DNA of 64,000 bases from Blastomyces gilchristii SLH14081 (lineage: Eukaryota; Ascomycota; Eurotiomycetes; Onygenales; Ajellomycetaceae). The stretch is from positions 262,041 through 326,040 of the forward strand of contig NW_003101676.1 in NCBI RefSeq assembly GCF_000003855.2, in the 5' to 3' direction. Shown here piece after piece: positions 36,218 to 47,686 of this stretch. The notes below the pieces were generated by a model. The model ran no database searches. It was not told where the DNA came from and saw only the letters and a program-made list of their open reading frames with translations. Every line of letters starts with the position of its first letter. Within the stretch, counting starts at the first letter, position 1. Position numbers and translations under genes: made by a program.

Positions 36218-37881
36218 CTACCAATTATCATCCCAACCACCCCCACCCCCATCATCCTTCCCCGTTGTGCCCGTCCCACAGCTGCCAGTGCCAGCTCCAG
36301 CTCCAGCACCAGTACCACCGCCAGAAGGAGCTCCTCCCCCACCACTCCCTCCCCCTCCCCCTCCTCCTCGCATCGCCGTTGTCCCAATAGCTCCAGACCT
36401 CCTCCTCTCCTCACCTAACGCTGCAAAATCATCCCAAAAGTCCTTTCTCTCAGGCTCCAATGTTCGTCTTTGGGATCCAAAGGCAGATCCGGGCCCACCT
36501 GACGCCGATCCTGATGATGGTGGCCCTTCGACAAAGCGGGTGAGGGCGTCAGCGGCGCCGCGTGTACCAGTTGCTACATTTCGTGACACCTCTGCGGCGG
36601 CGAGACGGGCTTGTGCGGCTAGGTCGGTTTCGGCGAGCTGTTTCGTCTTAATTTGTTAGCAATTTTTTGAATGGATTTTCTTTAATTAAGTTAAGGGAAG
36701 GGGAGGGGAGGGAGCGTCGCAGTATTCAAGCAGATAAGGGGACGGAAGGTGTATTCAAGAAACGAGCAATATAAAATATAATGAGAATACACACCGTCTT
36801 CGCAGCGGGTTGCAAATACGAGTCATTAACAGTCTTTGCCCCCTTCCCCACCGTAGTCGCAAACCAACCCAACCCCTTTGTGAGCACCGCAACGGGATCA
36901 TTCTGAAAATCATTTAACCCCGGAATCACGCCATTACCATCTTGCTCGTTCCGCGTAGAGGCAGAAGGGGGCGGCATCCCGCCCCCGAACCCCGTAAACC
37001 TCCCACCCTGCGACGGCGCCACATTCTCCGGTCTATTCGCATTTTCTGCCCCCAGGGATGCAAAATATGCCTCATTGCGCTCTTTCTTTCCCGCACCCAG
37101 CGCTTCAGGGGATATAGATCCACCGGGTGCTTTACCCTTCCCACTACTTGAAACAGACACAGATGGCGTACTCGCTCTCGACGTCTGCATCTTCTTCTCC
37201 TCGCCAGGCACATACTCCCTACCCTCAACCTTCGCCGTCAACCTTGCCTTCCACTCATCTCCGACATCCCCATCATAGCGTTCTTTGATAGTCGAGTCCT
37301 CAAAGGTACGCCCCTCCGCGACGTTGGCCGCATGTTCGTCGAAGAAGAGCTTCCAGGCCTCATTGCCGCCGAGTTCCATGCGCTGGGTCTCACCGAGCTT
37401 GAAGGCGTCCATTGTTATGCTGCGGACGAAGGAGATGTGCACGCCCAGGCCGCGGTGAGTGCCGGCGCAGTTTAGGCAGATGAAAGTGCCAAATTTTGGG
37501 GAGGCCTGCAGTGTTGCGGAACGGGGTAAATGTGTTAGAATGGATATTTTGTAGCAAGGCACGTATATAAATCGGAAATGAAATGAACATGGAAAGGAAA
37601 AAAAGCATACCCATTGAGGCGACGGCGCGCCGCAATCACAACATCGATCATTGCCCTTGGTTTTCTGAATGAGTAGGAGCTATATTCAACTCGAGCCGCG
37701 CGGCACAATTCACCGTTCCTGCAATGTCAGCGAATCAATGCTTTGGTTCAAGTTGTATGCCACATAGTGCTACTGCCCCAAGCAAGAAAAAAAATGATAA
37801 AGCGGATAACACTGCAGAACAAATAAAAAAACAGCATACCTTACCCCTCGTCTCCGGATCCACCTCCCAAATCTTCGACAT
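36218..37881 (-). CDS. GCS1: ADP-ribosylation factor GTPase-activating protein
   Basis: Four exons, 37840-37881, 37611-37664, 36795-37505 and 36218-36637, give about 408 aa. Two in-frame 3' splice sites nine bases apart exist for the last exon (36637 or 36646). Splicing assembles the ArfGAP zinc finger: CCDCGAPSPQW from exon 2 joins ASPKFGTFICLNCAGTHRG in exon 3, giving C-x2-C-x16-C-x2-C and the arginine finger in THRGLGVHISFVRS. This arrangement matches GCS1/ARFGAP1. The middle is Ser/Gly-rich, followed by GLGWFATTVGKGAKTVND, an amphipathic ALPS-like helix expected to sense curved Golgi membrane. The C-terminus is Gly-rich and ends GGGGGWDDNW. The role is stimulating Arf1 GTP hydrolysis for COPI and post-Golgi vesicle traffic. 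Confidence 0.9.
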
Positions 37882-39598
37882 CTTCTCTTCTTCTTCTCTT
37901 TCCCTTCCTCACATACGCACACACGCACACACGCACTATCTCACTCCGTCTCTCTCTCACACACTTTCGTCTCACGTTTATGATAAAAAGGACCCCAGCC
38001 CAACCCCAACAAACAGATATCCCTCTGCCCCAGAGGCAGACTTACCCCTCTAGACAACTTCCCTCAACAACACGTTATAGATATAATATAATCTTCCTCA
38101 CCCTCCCGTCCAATCCTACACACACAAACCGCTAGCGGATGTTTTGGGCACAAGCACGGAGGGCTAAGTTTAGGGGGGAGGGCGGGAGGCTGCGGCAAGT
38201 CGAAGCCCAGGGAGCCGGAAACCGGAAATGATGGAAAGTGGTATCGCGGGAAACGGAAGCGGAGGCGGAGGCGGAGGCGCAAGCGGAAGCGGTAGTGGGG
38301 GACGGGGATTGTGGTGGGTGGGGAAGTTGTCCGAGAGAAGATAAAAGAAAGAAAAGAAAATCTGACCGTGGATAAATTTCGCTGTCCTGTCAGGTTCTCC
38401 TCAACGTCTTTTCTTTTGATGTTCCGTTTTCAAATTCCAGTCAGTGTTCAAACAAAAAGTGCGACTTGGCTTGCATTCTTGTCCTTCACTCTTGTTTTCG
38501 GTTTTTTTTATTCCAGTAGCTGCCGTGCGTTGGTCGTCGTTGATATAAGGTTTAACTACTCCGTAGTTAATTAACTTTCGCAGCTTCCCATAACTTTAAC
38601 TTATAGAGAACTAACTTATTAAGTACTCTGTAACAAAACAGGGTTTTCTCCGTAGCTGCTTTCCCAGATCCTCAACTTCGCCCTCCACTTCCCTTGTCGC
38701 AGTCCCAGATGGCTTCAATTGCCGCGCCTCTGTCGCTCTCTGTCCTGAGGTCTATCTATCTTGTCTGAGTGCGCCAGGGAGGCTAGTGGGTGTAGGGTCT
38801 ACGTGGTTGATCTGAAGGGGGTGGCAGCTCTAGACCAAAGTTCACTGCCCTCGATTTTTCTTCGCCCCTGAAATATGTTAAACAAACGGCAAGGAGGTAT
38901 GGACACGATAAATTACACAGGTGAATCCAAAGAGCGAGAAACGAGTGTGTAATGGGGCTGGTGTGAAGGTGTGAGGTTGGTTTATAAGTTGTGTCGTTAA
39001 GCTCCTTCAGCTCTGATTGGTTCCCCCACCAGGCGTAGGGGCGGCTAGTCCCAGCACCGGCAGATATTTATGGTCTGAGGGAAGTCACATTTAAGAAAAG
39101 GAGGGTAAACGAGGAAATAATACAAATTCATAATTTGATTGAAAATATCTAAGATACATCGTAGGAAGTGGGCCATGAGGCCCAAATTGGGAAATTCTGC
39201 AATGGTGCTTTTTCCTGCTTGTCGATTGTCGATCGTTGAATTGCTTTTTTTTTTCTTTTTTCTTTTTTTTTTTTTTGTTTTGGTCTTCTTTCTCTTTTCG
39301 CGTTGTTTGAAATGGATACTTTTCCTGTGCGTTTTTTCCCTCGTTGGCATCCATCCCAAAGACCACCCTCTTGTAACGAAACCAGGAGAGGCAAGGGAAG
39401 GGGGCCTGGATAAGAAACGGCAAAAACAGTTCCAAGAGTCTGTAAAAAACAACATTTCACCATTTCAGCAATTTCATACAGCCCATTAACAGAATATTCA
39501 TCAAAAAGCCTCAATTAATTGTCATATGCCTTGTTGTGGACCCCTCTTTTCAATCCCCCTATTCATTTTTCGTCGGGTAGGGCTACAGTCTTGTTGAT
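37882..39598. other. Intergenic, 1.7 kb, no gene seen
   Basis: Begins with CA/CT-rich leader sequence of the ArfGAP gene (ACACACGCACACACGCAC near 37917). Includes the GGAGGC repeat at 38257-38292 and T-rich DNA at 39244-39290. No supported gene. Confidence 0.5.
38257..38292. repeat. GGAGGC/GGAAGC hexamer minisatellite
   Basis: Tandem six-base units (GGAAGC, GGAGGC) in about six imperfect copies upstream of the ArfGAP gene. Read on the minus strand they would encode a meaningless Arg-Leu repeat. Confidence 0.7.
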
Positions 39599-40961
39599 TT
39601 AAGCGGCGACGGGGACGTCCGCGGTGGCTTCAGCGGGAGCCTGCTCTCCACCAGAGACGTCGTCCTCTTTGCCGGGGCTGTCGATAGCAACTTTGACCGC
39701 GATCTCACGTCCTTCGATTTCCTTGCCGTGCATCTCCTCAACAGCCTTGGCCTGGAGAGCCTCAGAGCCTAGAGTGACAAATCCGAATCCGCGGCCCTTG
39801 CGGGGCTCACCACGCGCGAGGAGCTTCTTGACCATAAAGCGTGGGATGGGTCGAAGGGCAATCTTAGCGGAGACGGGTTCGTAGGCAGCGAAAAGTTCCT
39901 TCAGCTGTAGAGTGGATGATGGTTAATATTTCCCTTAAACTACTAATTAGATTTACAGTGATGTCGAATCATAGTCATACCTTCTCCTCGCTAAGATCGT
40001 AAGGAAGGTTGGCAACCATAACCTTAGTCTTGGATGGGATACCATCTTCCGGTGGGCCACGCTGCTTGTGCACACGAGGACGTCCCTTAGCGTCCTTGGA
40101 GGCATCGCCAGTCTCGTTAGTCACATCAGCCAAGGGGGTTCCCTCAGTGGTTCCTTCCGCGTTCTCTCCATTCTGCTCCTTTGGCTGCGTCCGCTTCGCG
40201 TCAGTTAAATGGCATGTAAAAGTGTGGGAAGTGCGGAAAGTGTGTGCAGTGTTGGATGTCAAGAAACGGAAGGCACCGTTATCATGGTGGCGTGTGGGTA
40301 GAACGTGGATGACAAGGATAAAATAGGAAAGAGTTACATACCGCACGGCCACCACGGCCGAATCTGCCACCACGGCCACGTCCACGTCCACGACCGCGAC
40401 CAGAGCCTCTCTTGCGACCTTCACCTCCACTAGCGCCCTCACCACCGCTAACAGCCTCGCCCTTGTTCTCAGCGGGCTCGGGCTTGCGGGCAAGTTGGAC
40501 TGACACCTTTCGCTCAAGGATTTCCTTGCCAGAGAGCTCAGCAATGGCAGCCTGGGCCTCGTGCGCGGTAGCAAGATCGACGAAGGCGTATCCAACAGGG
40601 CGGTTGGTACGAGGGTTCACGGGGATGGAGGTGTTTTCACTATAGTGGTGTAGATATGTTAGTTAGATACCATCACAATCAGACGCATGTGATAAGGTGT
40701 CTTTGTTCTTTGTGTATTTTGTGCATTAAAAATGACAGCATTCTGCATCTAATCCAGTTGCCAACCCCTCAGACAGAGCAAAAAAAGTTCAGCCATGCCA
40801 CAGTTATGATAGTGACAATAATCTTCACTTTTTTCTCTTGGTGTCGAATTTGTTATTCAAATAACAGCATTTAACTGTGTAGCACAGCGTACACAACAAG
40901 TTCTCTTTTTTTGGAGAAATGGAATACGATGCAAAGGAGATAAAACAAAAAAAAAAAAAAA

Positions 40962-40992
<31 letters not shown>

Positions 40993-41208
40993 GAAGGAAG
41001 GTACTAACATGGTGTAAGCCTTGAAGAAGTCCTTGAGTTCCCCCTCTGTGGTCGCATATGCGAGATTCCCAATATACAAGCGACGTCCCTCATCGGCACT
41101 GGCAGCAGTGGCATCGGTCTGAGCAGCAGCTGCGGGAGTAGCGCCATTGGTAGTGTCGTTGATGGAGACAGCGGCCATATTATCGGCCAGTTCGTTGGCA
41201 GTCGACAT
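39599..41208 (-). CDS. Two-RRM RGG-box RNA-binding protein
   Basis: Four exons, 41009-41208, 40342-40639, 39981-40184 and 39599-39904, give 335 aa. Introns are 369, 157 and 76 bp with GTTAGT, GTATGT and GTATGA donors. RRM1 (about 44-125) has RNP2 RLYIGNLAYAT and RNP1-like GYAFVDLA, and is restored only by joining exons 1 and 2 (KAYTIENTSIPVNP). An RG-rich stretch (GRGRGRGRGRGGRFGRGGR, about 147-166) links to RRM2 (about 213-300; VMVANLPYDL, GRGFGFVTLG). The tail is acidic/Ala-rich. The family is a fungal nucleocytoplasmic RRM protein; the exact mRNA role is unknown. The first intron carries a GA-rich microsatellite. Two in-frame acceptors nine bases apart exist for exon 3 (starting 40184 or 40193). 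Confidence 0.87.
40949..40995. repeat. Poly-A / GAAAAA microsatellite in intron
   Basis: A-run followed by GAAAAA repeats on the plus strand within intron 1 of the RRM gene. On the transcribed strand this is a pyrimidine tract next to the 5' splice site. Confidence 0.75.
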
Positions 41209-42091
41209 GATGTTGGAGGGCTGAGTGTGTGTGGGTAACGGAACACGGGGGGGGGTGATTGATTGAAAAGGGGGTGTATGTACCGCTGCGAGATTGAACT
41301 CAGGAAGCTGAGCTGCCTTTGGGGACTTGAAATGAGGGGGTGGAAGGGTAGCTTAGTGCCCTAGATACTGGAGAAGATGATGAAGATGGGGGGGGGAGTT
41401 GGAGCTTGCTCGTATGGAGATGGTTGTCGACGTGGTGAGAGGGAGGAAGAAGAAGAAGAGAAGAAAAGAAGACAGGGAAGAAGCAACCGACCGACCGCAG
41501 CAGAGATAGACGGGGAAAAGCCAAAGCGCCGCGCCAAGACCCGCTGCACCGCCAAAAGGGGACCAAATTCCCCAAACAGGCAAGGCCGGCCCTGGCCCCT
41601 CCTTACCTCAGCCACGGTTTAGCCGCCAAGCCACCCTGCTAGTACAGTTCCATACGGTATTATACGGCTCTATGGTAATAATTGTCGTTGAATTCTGCCG
41701 GGTAGGTTGGCTGCCAAGGCCCATTGGTGGCTTTTCTTTCTGTAATACCGGATACCTGATCTCCACCCAACCCGCAGACCTGACAAAGGGTGTTTATCTC
41801 ACCGCATCCTGCCATTCCTCGTCTTTTTACTCTTTAGGCAACTTCCGTGCCACAAACAACTGTTGAGTCTCCTCTGAACTCTCTGGGTTTATCTCGGACT
41901 GGGATATCATACAGTGTCTACCTTACATGTACTTGTTATGGTCACCTTTGTGACATGGAATGAAAAGGGAATAAATGGAGACAGAAACTCCCAGTCCAGT
42001 GCAGTTGGAAACATTGCTATGGACTGTACATGTACATGTCCCACCTCCTCCCTATATCCATTTTCAAATCACCAACATGTCAACCCCTGTA

Positions 42092-42136
42092 CTCACTCAC
42101 ACTGCCCTCACTCACACTGTCCTCAATCACACTGCC
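42092..42136. repeat. 15-bp tandem repeat, three copies
   Basis: Three head-to-tail copies of CTCACTCACACTGCC with one or two changes per copy. A small minisatellite in intergenic DNA. Confidence 0.85.
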
Positions 42137-42344
42137 TTCACTGCAGTTGCACACAGGATCCCGCGGCTAAGGGGGTTTGTGCCATCCCAACCGACGCAGG
42201 CTGGGATGAGGAAGGGGTTTTCTCTCTCTTTCTTCTTTTATTTTAGCGGGAGATATATATTTATATATATATTTGTAGATCGTGCTCCAAATCCTGGCGC
42301 CCAGATCCGGGTCTTGCATGCCGCTCTGATTCCAGGGGGGAGCA

Positions 42345-42366
42345 ATTTGCTGGTCAACCAGCAAAT
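42345..42366. repeat. Near-perfect palindrome
   Basis: ATTTGCTGGT and ACCAGCAAAT form 10-bp perfect arms around a two-base centre. The size is compatible with a dimeric transcription-factor site; none is identified. Confidence 0.8.
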
Positions 42367-42938
42367 ATTCGCATCGCTTCTCGCGCGCGCCCCAGGTTTA
42401 ACTATTGCTGGGCAATGGAGAGGGAACCTTTCCGTCATGCTGTTGGTGTGACAGCAACAGCTCAAAAAATCACTCTTAAATCATCCACGTTTTATATTTC
42501 TCCATGCCGGATACCGTCTGCTGCTTTTGGCTTTTTGCAAGCGTTTTCTCAGCCGTGAAATGCGGCTTTGCGAACTGGACTTTCATCAAGTATCAACAAC
42601 ATCTACATGATCCTGTCGAAATGCCTCTAAGTTCTGGCGAGCTATCTATATACTCTCTGGAGTTCCTGTCCGCTTCCTGTTTATCTAGCTTTTTTCCAGA
42701 GTATTGCCTGTTGCGGACAATACTTTTTTTTAATTTGCCCTTCCTCCATTCTTTCTTTTTGCTTCAGGATAATGTTGCTGAAGCACATCGTTTTCACCAT
42801 ATGCGGGGTACGTGAATGTGGTTACCTGCATAAACATGTACAGAAGATCCAAAACTACCTGGCTTGCTGATTGTTGAGCATATCAAAATACTGGCTTGGT
42901 TCCTTTTGGGCAAGGTAATTAATTGTATTGGGCCAATA

Positions 42939-42963
42939 AATCAAGCTCATCCAGCTTGATTTT
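42939..42963. repeat. Hairpin, 10-bp arms
   Basis: AAATCAAGCT and AGCTTGATTT are perfect arms with a five-base loop, located about 360 bp upstream of the start codon at 43317. Confidence 0.8.
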
Positions 42964-43316
42964 GAAATATCTTGATAATTTACCTCCAGGTATAATTGAA
43001 TGGGAAGTGGAAGGTTAGAATCTACATGAACACCAGAATTGCTGTGTTATGCAGTAAATTTGTCTGTGAATGTGTTTATTCTTATAATTGAATATCTGTT
43101 CACACAAATTTCTTCATTCTTTGTTAGAATGCATTCAGTCACTGATTCCTTCTTTTGTGTTCTAACTGTCATCTTCTTTTCCTCTCTTCAATCATTGTCA
43201 TAACTGTTCACCTGAGTCTTCTTTCTGTGTCTATATCATATTCCCACCTGAACTTCCTTAGCTTTCAAGCTGGTTTTTCAACAATACCTCTACTTGCAAA
43301 TAAATAAGTGATCACC

Positions 43317-45488
43317 ATGAATGAACAAATTCCTCTCATAGTCCTCGATTCTGATGATGAAGATGACATTCAAATCACCAGTGTTTCTGTGTGTGCTAAA
43401 AACAGAATCAACTCGGATCCAAGATGCTCCCAAGGAGTCTCTAACTCCAGCAACTACCAGCAGATAGGTTAGGAAGTCCTATACCCCACTCTCCCGGTTT
43501 TGCAAGGCCTTATCTAACCCTTACCAAAAAATATATTAGGCAGTTCTTCCGCTGCGAATGGCGTGGATGGCCAGCAAGTAACGGCAACTGGACAAACTCA
43601 AGGCGTTGCCCATCTGCTCTACCCAAGCACGGCAGAATGGCTTCCTCAATCTACTACCATTTCCATCGAGCGCAGCCCTTACTTTCCGTTGCCCTCCCCG
43701 ACGATCTCCCTTTCGGTTTCAGGAAATGCCAGTGAAAATAATCAGGCCGCTTCTCCATATCCAGCGCGTGCCCTTGCGGAATCCATTGCATCTCCCAGAC
43801 ATGAAAAAAAAGCTCAACAGGTGGTTTCATCCGGTTTACCGTTTACGAAACAGTTCTTTACGGACATGGCGGATGCCATAGCACATGTTTTTCCCTATGG
43901 CGAATTGGCGCGCAAGTACAAATGCAGCGTCGGCCAGGTAAATCGTGCTTTAATTGCCGTTGTGCTAGATCCGTTGATGAAGAGAAATGGGGGACTAGTG
44001 AGTTGCCCAGACAGCAACGGGCAGGAAGGGGAGCAGGAGGAACGTGGGCAGACTCCTGTGCAAGAGACATGGAATTCTCCCAATGTTCTGATAAACAAGT
44101 GGAACAAACGGCATCAAGAAATGGTGTCTGTGCTGCAGAGAGAAAGCGAAGGGAATGGTCTGCCATTCGAATTCGATCAGAATCTCGTTGCGGCATCGGG
44201 GAACGCGGAAGCTTATTGGAAAGCGAGGAACGCTGCGTTTGATGTTCATAAAACCTTTCAGGATGCAAGGCAGAAAGGGAGGGCTGAGGAAGGGTCGGCA
44301 GAGCAGGAATCGGGACATAAAAATCTACAACAGCAGTTGGAGGATGTGGTAGAAGCTGGAGAGCCAGAAAGTCAATTTCCTCAGGCTGAGATTGAGACGG
44401 CAGCTGGAGCGGCTCTTTCGCTGCAAGAGAAGGAAGTCCCAGAGGACGGATCTAGTGCATCTAGTCGTAAGCGCGCAAGGAGTTCATCGGAAACTGTCGA
44501 CGGAAAGGCTGCTCCGGCTCATGGTAGGGACAGCAGCCCATCTACAGCGACCTCGCCCGTGCTCTACCAACTATATTCACCTCCCCCATCGAAGAAAGCA
44601 AAAACAATAACATACCAATCGACCCCCACCCAGACATCGCCGGAAGAATCCGTCGGCTTGACGCCTAGCTTGCACCATCCCAATCCTAAACGTCCAGTGG
44701 CCACCGACGGGTCGTCTGACACATACATACTCAACAAATTCCCCTATAGCCGGAGAAATAATACAGACGACCATCCTCCTCCAACCCCTTCCCCACCCTC
44801 ATCCGCTTCCTCGACTGGATCGTCACAATCTCCAATCGCCCAAACCCCAACACCACTCCCCAGATCTAGATCTCTCCCCAACAGCCACACCACCATCACC
44901 ACCACCAACAGCCTACTCCCCAATCCCAAAACCTCCACCCCTCGACCAAACCTCTTCACCCGCTCCACGCACCGCCACGCAGTCACGATCGATAAATTCG
45001 GCAACTACCAGCGCGAAAACCAGAACCGGCAAAAGAACCAGTACTTACCTCCATCCTCATATATGAGGGATAACACCCTCCTCCCCCGCCCCGATGACCT
45101 CCTTCGTAGACCACCCGCCAGGACTCAGCGCGAACCGACGGATAGCGGTGACGAATGGGACGTTTATGACCCGTACTATCACGCAGGGGCTGATGAGACG
45201 ACAAGAGTGTTTACGGAGGGGTTGTGGGGGGAGTTGCTTGAGAGGTTTGGGATGGAGAAGGGGCAGGGCAGGCGAGAAAAAGGAAGAGAGCGGGAGTTAA
45301 TGGGCTTGGAGTTTGGGCTGGCGCAGATTGAGGTGAGCGGGAAGGGGAAGGGGAAGGGGGGGATGCTTGGTGATTTTGGCGGGGATGTGAGTGGGAAAGG
45401 CAAAGCTGTTGAGGTGAGAGGTGGGAGCCGGGGGGATGGGGAGGGGGAGAACGAGGATGGGGATGGGGATGATGATTATGATGATTAG
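43317..45488 (+). CDS. SIM-like / HTH-like fungal nuclear protein
   Basis: Two exons, 43317-43467 and 43540-45488, give 699 aa across a 72-bp intron (GTTAGG donor, CTAAC branch, TTAG acceptor). The N-terminus has a hydrophobic-acidic motif (LIVLDSDDEDD, residues 7-17) that fits a SUMO-interacting motif. Residues about 155-200 (DMADAIAHVFPYGELARKYK then CSVGQVNRALIAVVLDPL) look like a helix-turn-helix unit. The rest is disordered: Ser/Pro-rich with KRARSSS-type basic patches (about 365-375), then a Gly/Lys-rich and finally Asp/Glu-rich tail. These features suggest a nuclear, possibly chromatin- or SUMO-linked protein, but the family is not recognised and no enzyme domain is seen. Next to a large leader region with hairpins. 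Confidence 0.75.
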
Positions 45489-46502
45489 AATGCTGCTGGA
45501 GAAGGGCATGGGAGGTGGGAGAGCGCGTGAGGCGGAAAATTGAGACGGGAAGATCGTGGGATGAATAGACTGTGGGGATGCACCGTGGGCTGTAGCTGCT
45601 GAGTGTTCAGGTTTTGTGGCTTAGAAAGTGGGAGGATGGCGAACTTTTTTTTGTATGTTTCTTCCTACTTCTGGGATACGATGTAGATGTGCCCCTGGAT
45701 TTTATCTGAGCTTGTTTTACTAGGCACCTACTTACCTGTGTGGGTAGAGTTGTTATGTGAAAATACGGACACGGAAATGATTGAGTTGCGAATGAACATG
45801 TTGTTAAGTTACCTGGAGCAGTTAATAGAAATAAAAAGATCTGACAACCTGGCTTTCCCCCCTGATCTATGAATTTCTGAAATGGTATCTATCCTTTTGG
45901 AATACTTTCATGCAATCCTCATGAGTTTTCCTATCAACTTTAAACAAGATGCCAGATATGCTTGAGAATGGAAAAAACAAACTCGTCAGATCCTCCCTCC
46001 AAAGAGCAAAATGGGAGAAAAGTAGGTACTGCACATGTACCTGGGTATATTGCATACATACATGCTTCGCGTGGGAACAAGATACGTACGCTAAAACCGA
46101 AAAACATAAGCATAAACGACACAGATCATGAACGAAAATATGGACCTCAAAGAAAGGAGACAATCATTTTTCTTTCCCCCCTTTCACCCATTTCACTGTC
46201 GCTCGCATTTCTTCCGGTATAAAACAAAAGAAAAAAGAAAATCAGACTTCAGTAGAAAATGGACATCGCAAACCAACAATGGAAGATACAACCAGCGCTT
46301 CAAAATGGTGGCATATCCGTTAAAACGTACATGAGAAAATTAAAACACACTTCCGGCGGGGGGTTGTGTACTCGTAACATATATATTAAGGGGGACAAGA
46401 AAAGAAGACACCTGCAGCAAAAAAAAAAAGAGAGAAGAGACAAAATAGAAAATCATTTTATATTTTATTCACTTCAGATCAATCAACCAATACAACCCAC
46501 CC
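45489..46502. other. Convergent intergenic region, no gene seen
   Basis: Lies between the 3' ends of two convergent genes. AT-rich 3' DNA with short unsupported frames. Confidence 0.5.
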
Positions 46503-47686
46503 CTACCGATCCGCGTACCGATCATTAAAACTCCCCGACGCCTGTGATCGATGCCCAGCCCCATACGCACCAGTATAGCTGGTATCATAATCATGCAAAT
46601 AGCTACTGCGACCAGCATCACTGGCGCCCGGCAGGGGGGTGCTATTTACACCACCATCGTGGTCCCTCGTGGGGTCATACATGGGGGGTGCTGCTGCTGC
46701 TCCATGCGGAACTCCGCCCATATCGTCCGCCTCGCTGTTATGTAGTAGCGTATACTCGTCGTCTGGGTCTCGGCGGTATCCGAGGGATGATGATGAGGGT
46801 CCGCCGCCCGTTCCTTCTGTGGAGCGTCGGCCGGAGCGGAATTCGGCGTCCCGGTCGTCTTCATCTTCGAAGTCGTGGGCGGGATTCGAGGAGAAGGCGG
46901 CTTTGGAGTGGGCGGCGAATGAGGGGTCGGAAGAAGAGCCTTCGTAGGGCAAGGTGCCGCTGCGCCGGTATTCTGAGAGGTTGCGGATGGACATGTAAGA
47001 GGTAACGCAGAAGAGCAGGCTGGTGGGAGGAGGTGGAGGAGAATGTGAGTTAGTTTTAACGTTGAGTACATTCTCAGTGGCTGGGAAGAATTTACAAAGC
47101 CCTACTTACCATACTATCACGCCTAAGACGGCAGTTCCTGTGCTCAGGTTGCACTTTGCGGGGGTGCCAAATTTGAACGCATCGCAGCCACTCTTGCCCT
47201 CTTTCTCCTTATCCTCGTCATCATCTTTATTGCCTCCACTTTTGCCTGCGGCGACGTAAGATGCAACAGCCACCCATGAAGCAAACCAGAGGATCCCGAA
47301 TAGCACATCGAGAATTGCGAAAGCATACGCATTGCCGAACCTTCGTGTTCGCGGCCATAGGGGCACTGCGGCTAGGTAGATAAGGGCGGGGGCGGTGATC
47401 CAACACTACATGGCTCCCCCCAAAAAAAAAGAAAAGGGGGGAGACAGTTAGCAATTGAGTCCCTTTTGGAGCTAGAGCAACCGGAGTTTCTGCTCCTAAT
47501 AGCTCTTTGGATTTTCCTCCCTGGGTAAATCGCACATACCAGAGCAAAATAGTACGCCGTCCGACCATCTGTGCTTCCCTTTTGTGTGAACACGCCGATG
47601 GTAAGGGCCCAGCCCAGAAACACGACGAAGCCCTGGAAGGCATGAAGAAGCATCTTCACCCTAGGGAACTGAAGTGACCCAAACAT
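46503..47686 (-). CDS. MARVEL-domain four-TM membrane protein
   Basis: Three exons, 47540-47686, 47110-47405 and 46503-47019, give 319 aa; introns are 134 bp (GTATGT...GTAG) and 90 bp (GTAAGT...CCAG). Four hydrophobic segments fit a MARVEL fold: LLHAFQGFVVFLGWALTIGV, FALCWITAPALIYLAAVPL (rebuilt by splicing), FAILDVLFGILWFASWVAVA, and GTAVLGVIVCLLFCVTSYM (also rebuilt by splicing). A charged Lys/Asp/Glu loop with two Cys lies between TM3 and TM4. The roughly 150-residue C-terminal tail is hydrophilic and Ser/Tyr/Asp-rich, presumably cytosolic. MARVEL proteins organise membrane apposition and plasma-membrane domains; the specific role here is unknown. Confidence 0.85.

Larger units (their letters stand above)
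41209..43316. other. Intergenic, 2.1 kb, no gene seen
   Basis: Contains the RRM gene's purine-rich promoter (41390-41510), a 15-bp tandem repeat (42092-42136), a palindrome (42345-42366) and a 10-bp-arm hairpin (42939-42963). The open frames present have no domain or splice support. Confidence 0.5.

Noticed and set aside
330..41208. A functional mRNA-processing gene cluster (Acinus, THO2, CCCH and RRM proteins)
   Set aside because: Genes are far apart, interspersed with unrelated genes and on both strands; co-location is probably chance.
41914..42451. Overlapping plus-strand frames near the 15-bp repeat
   Set aside because: Driven by the tandem repeat and lacking any recognisable domain or splice partner.
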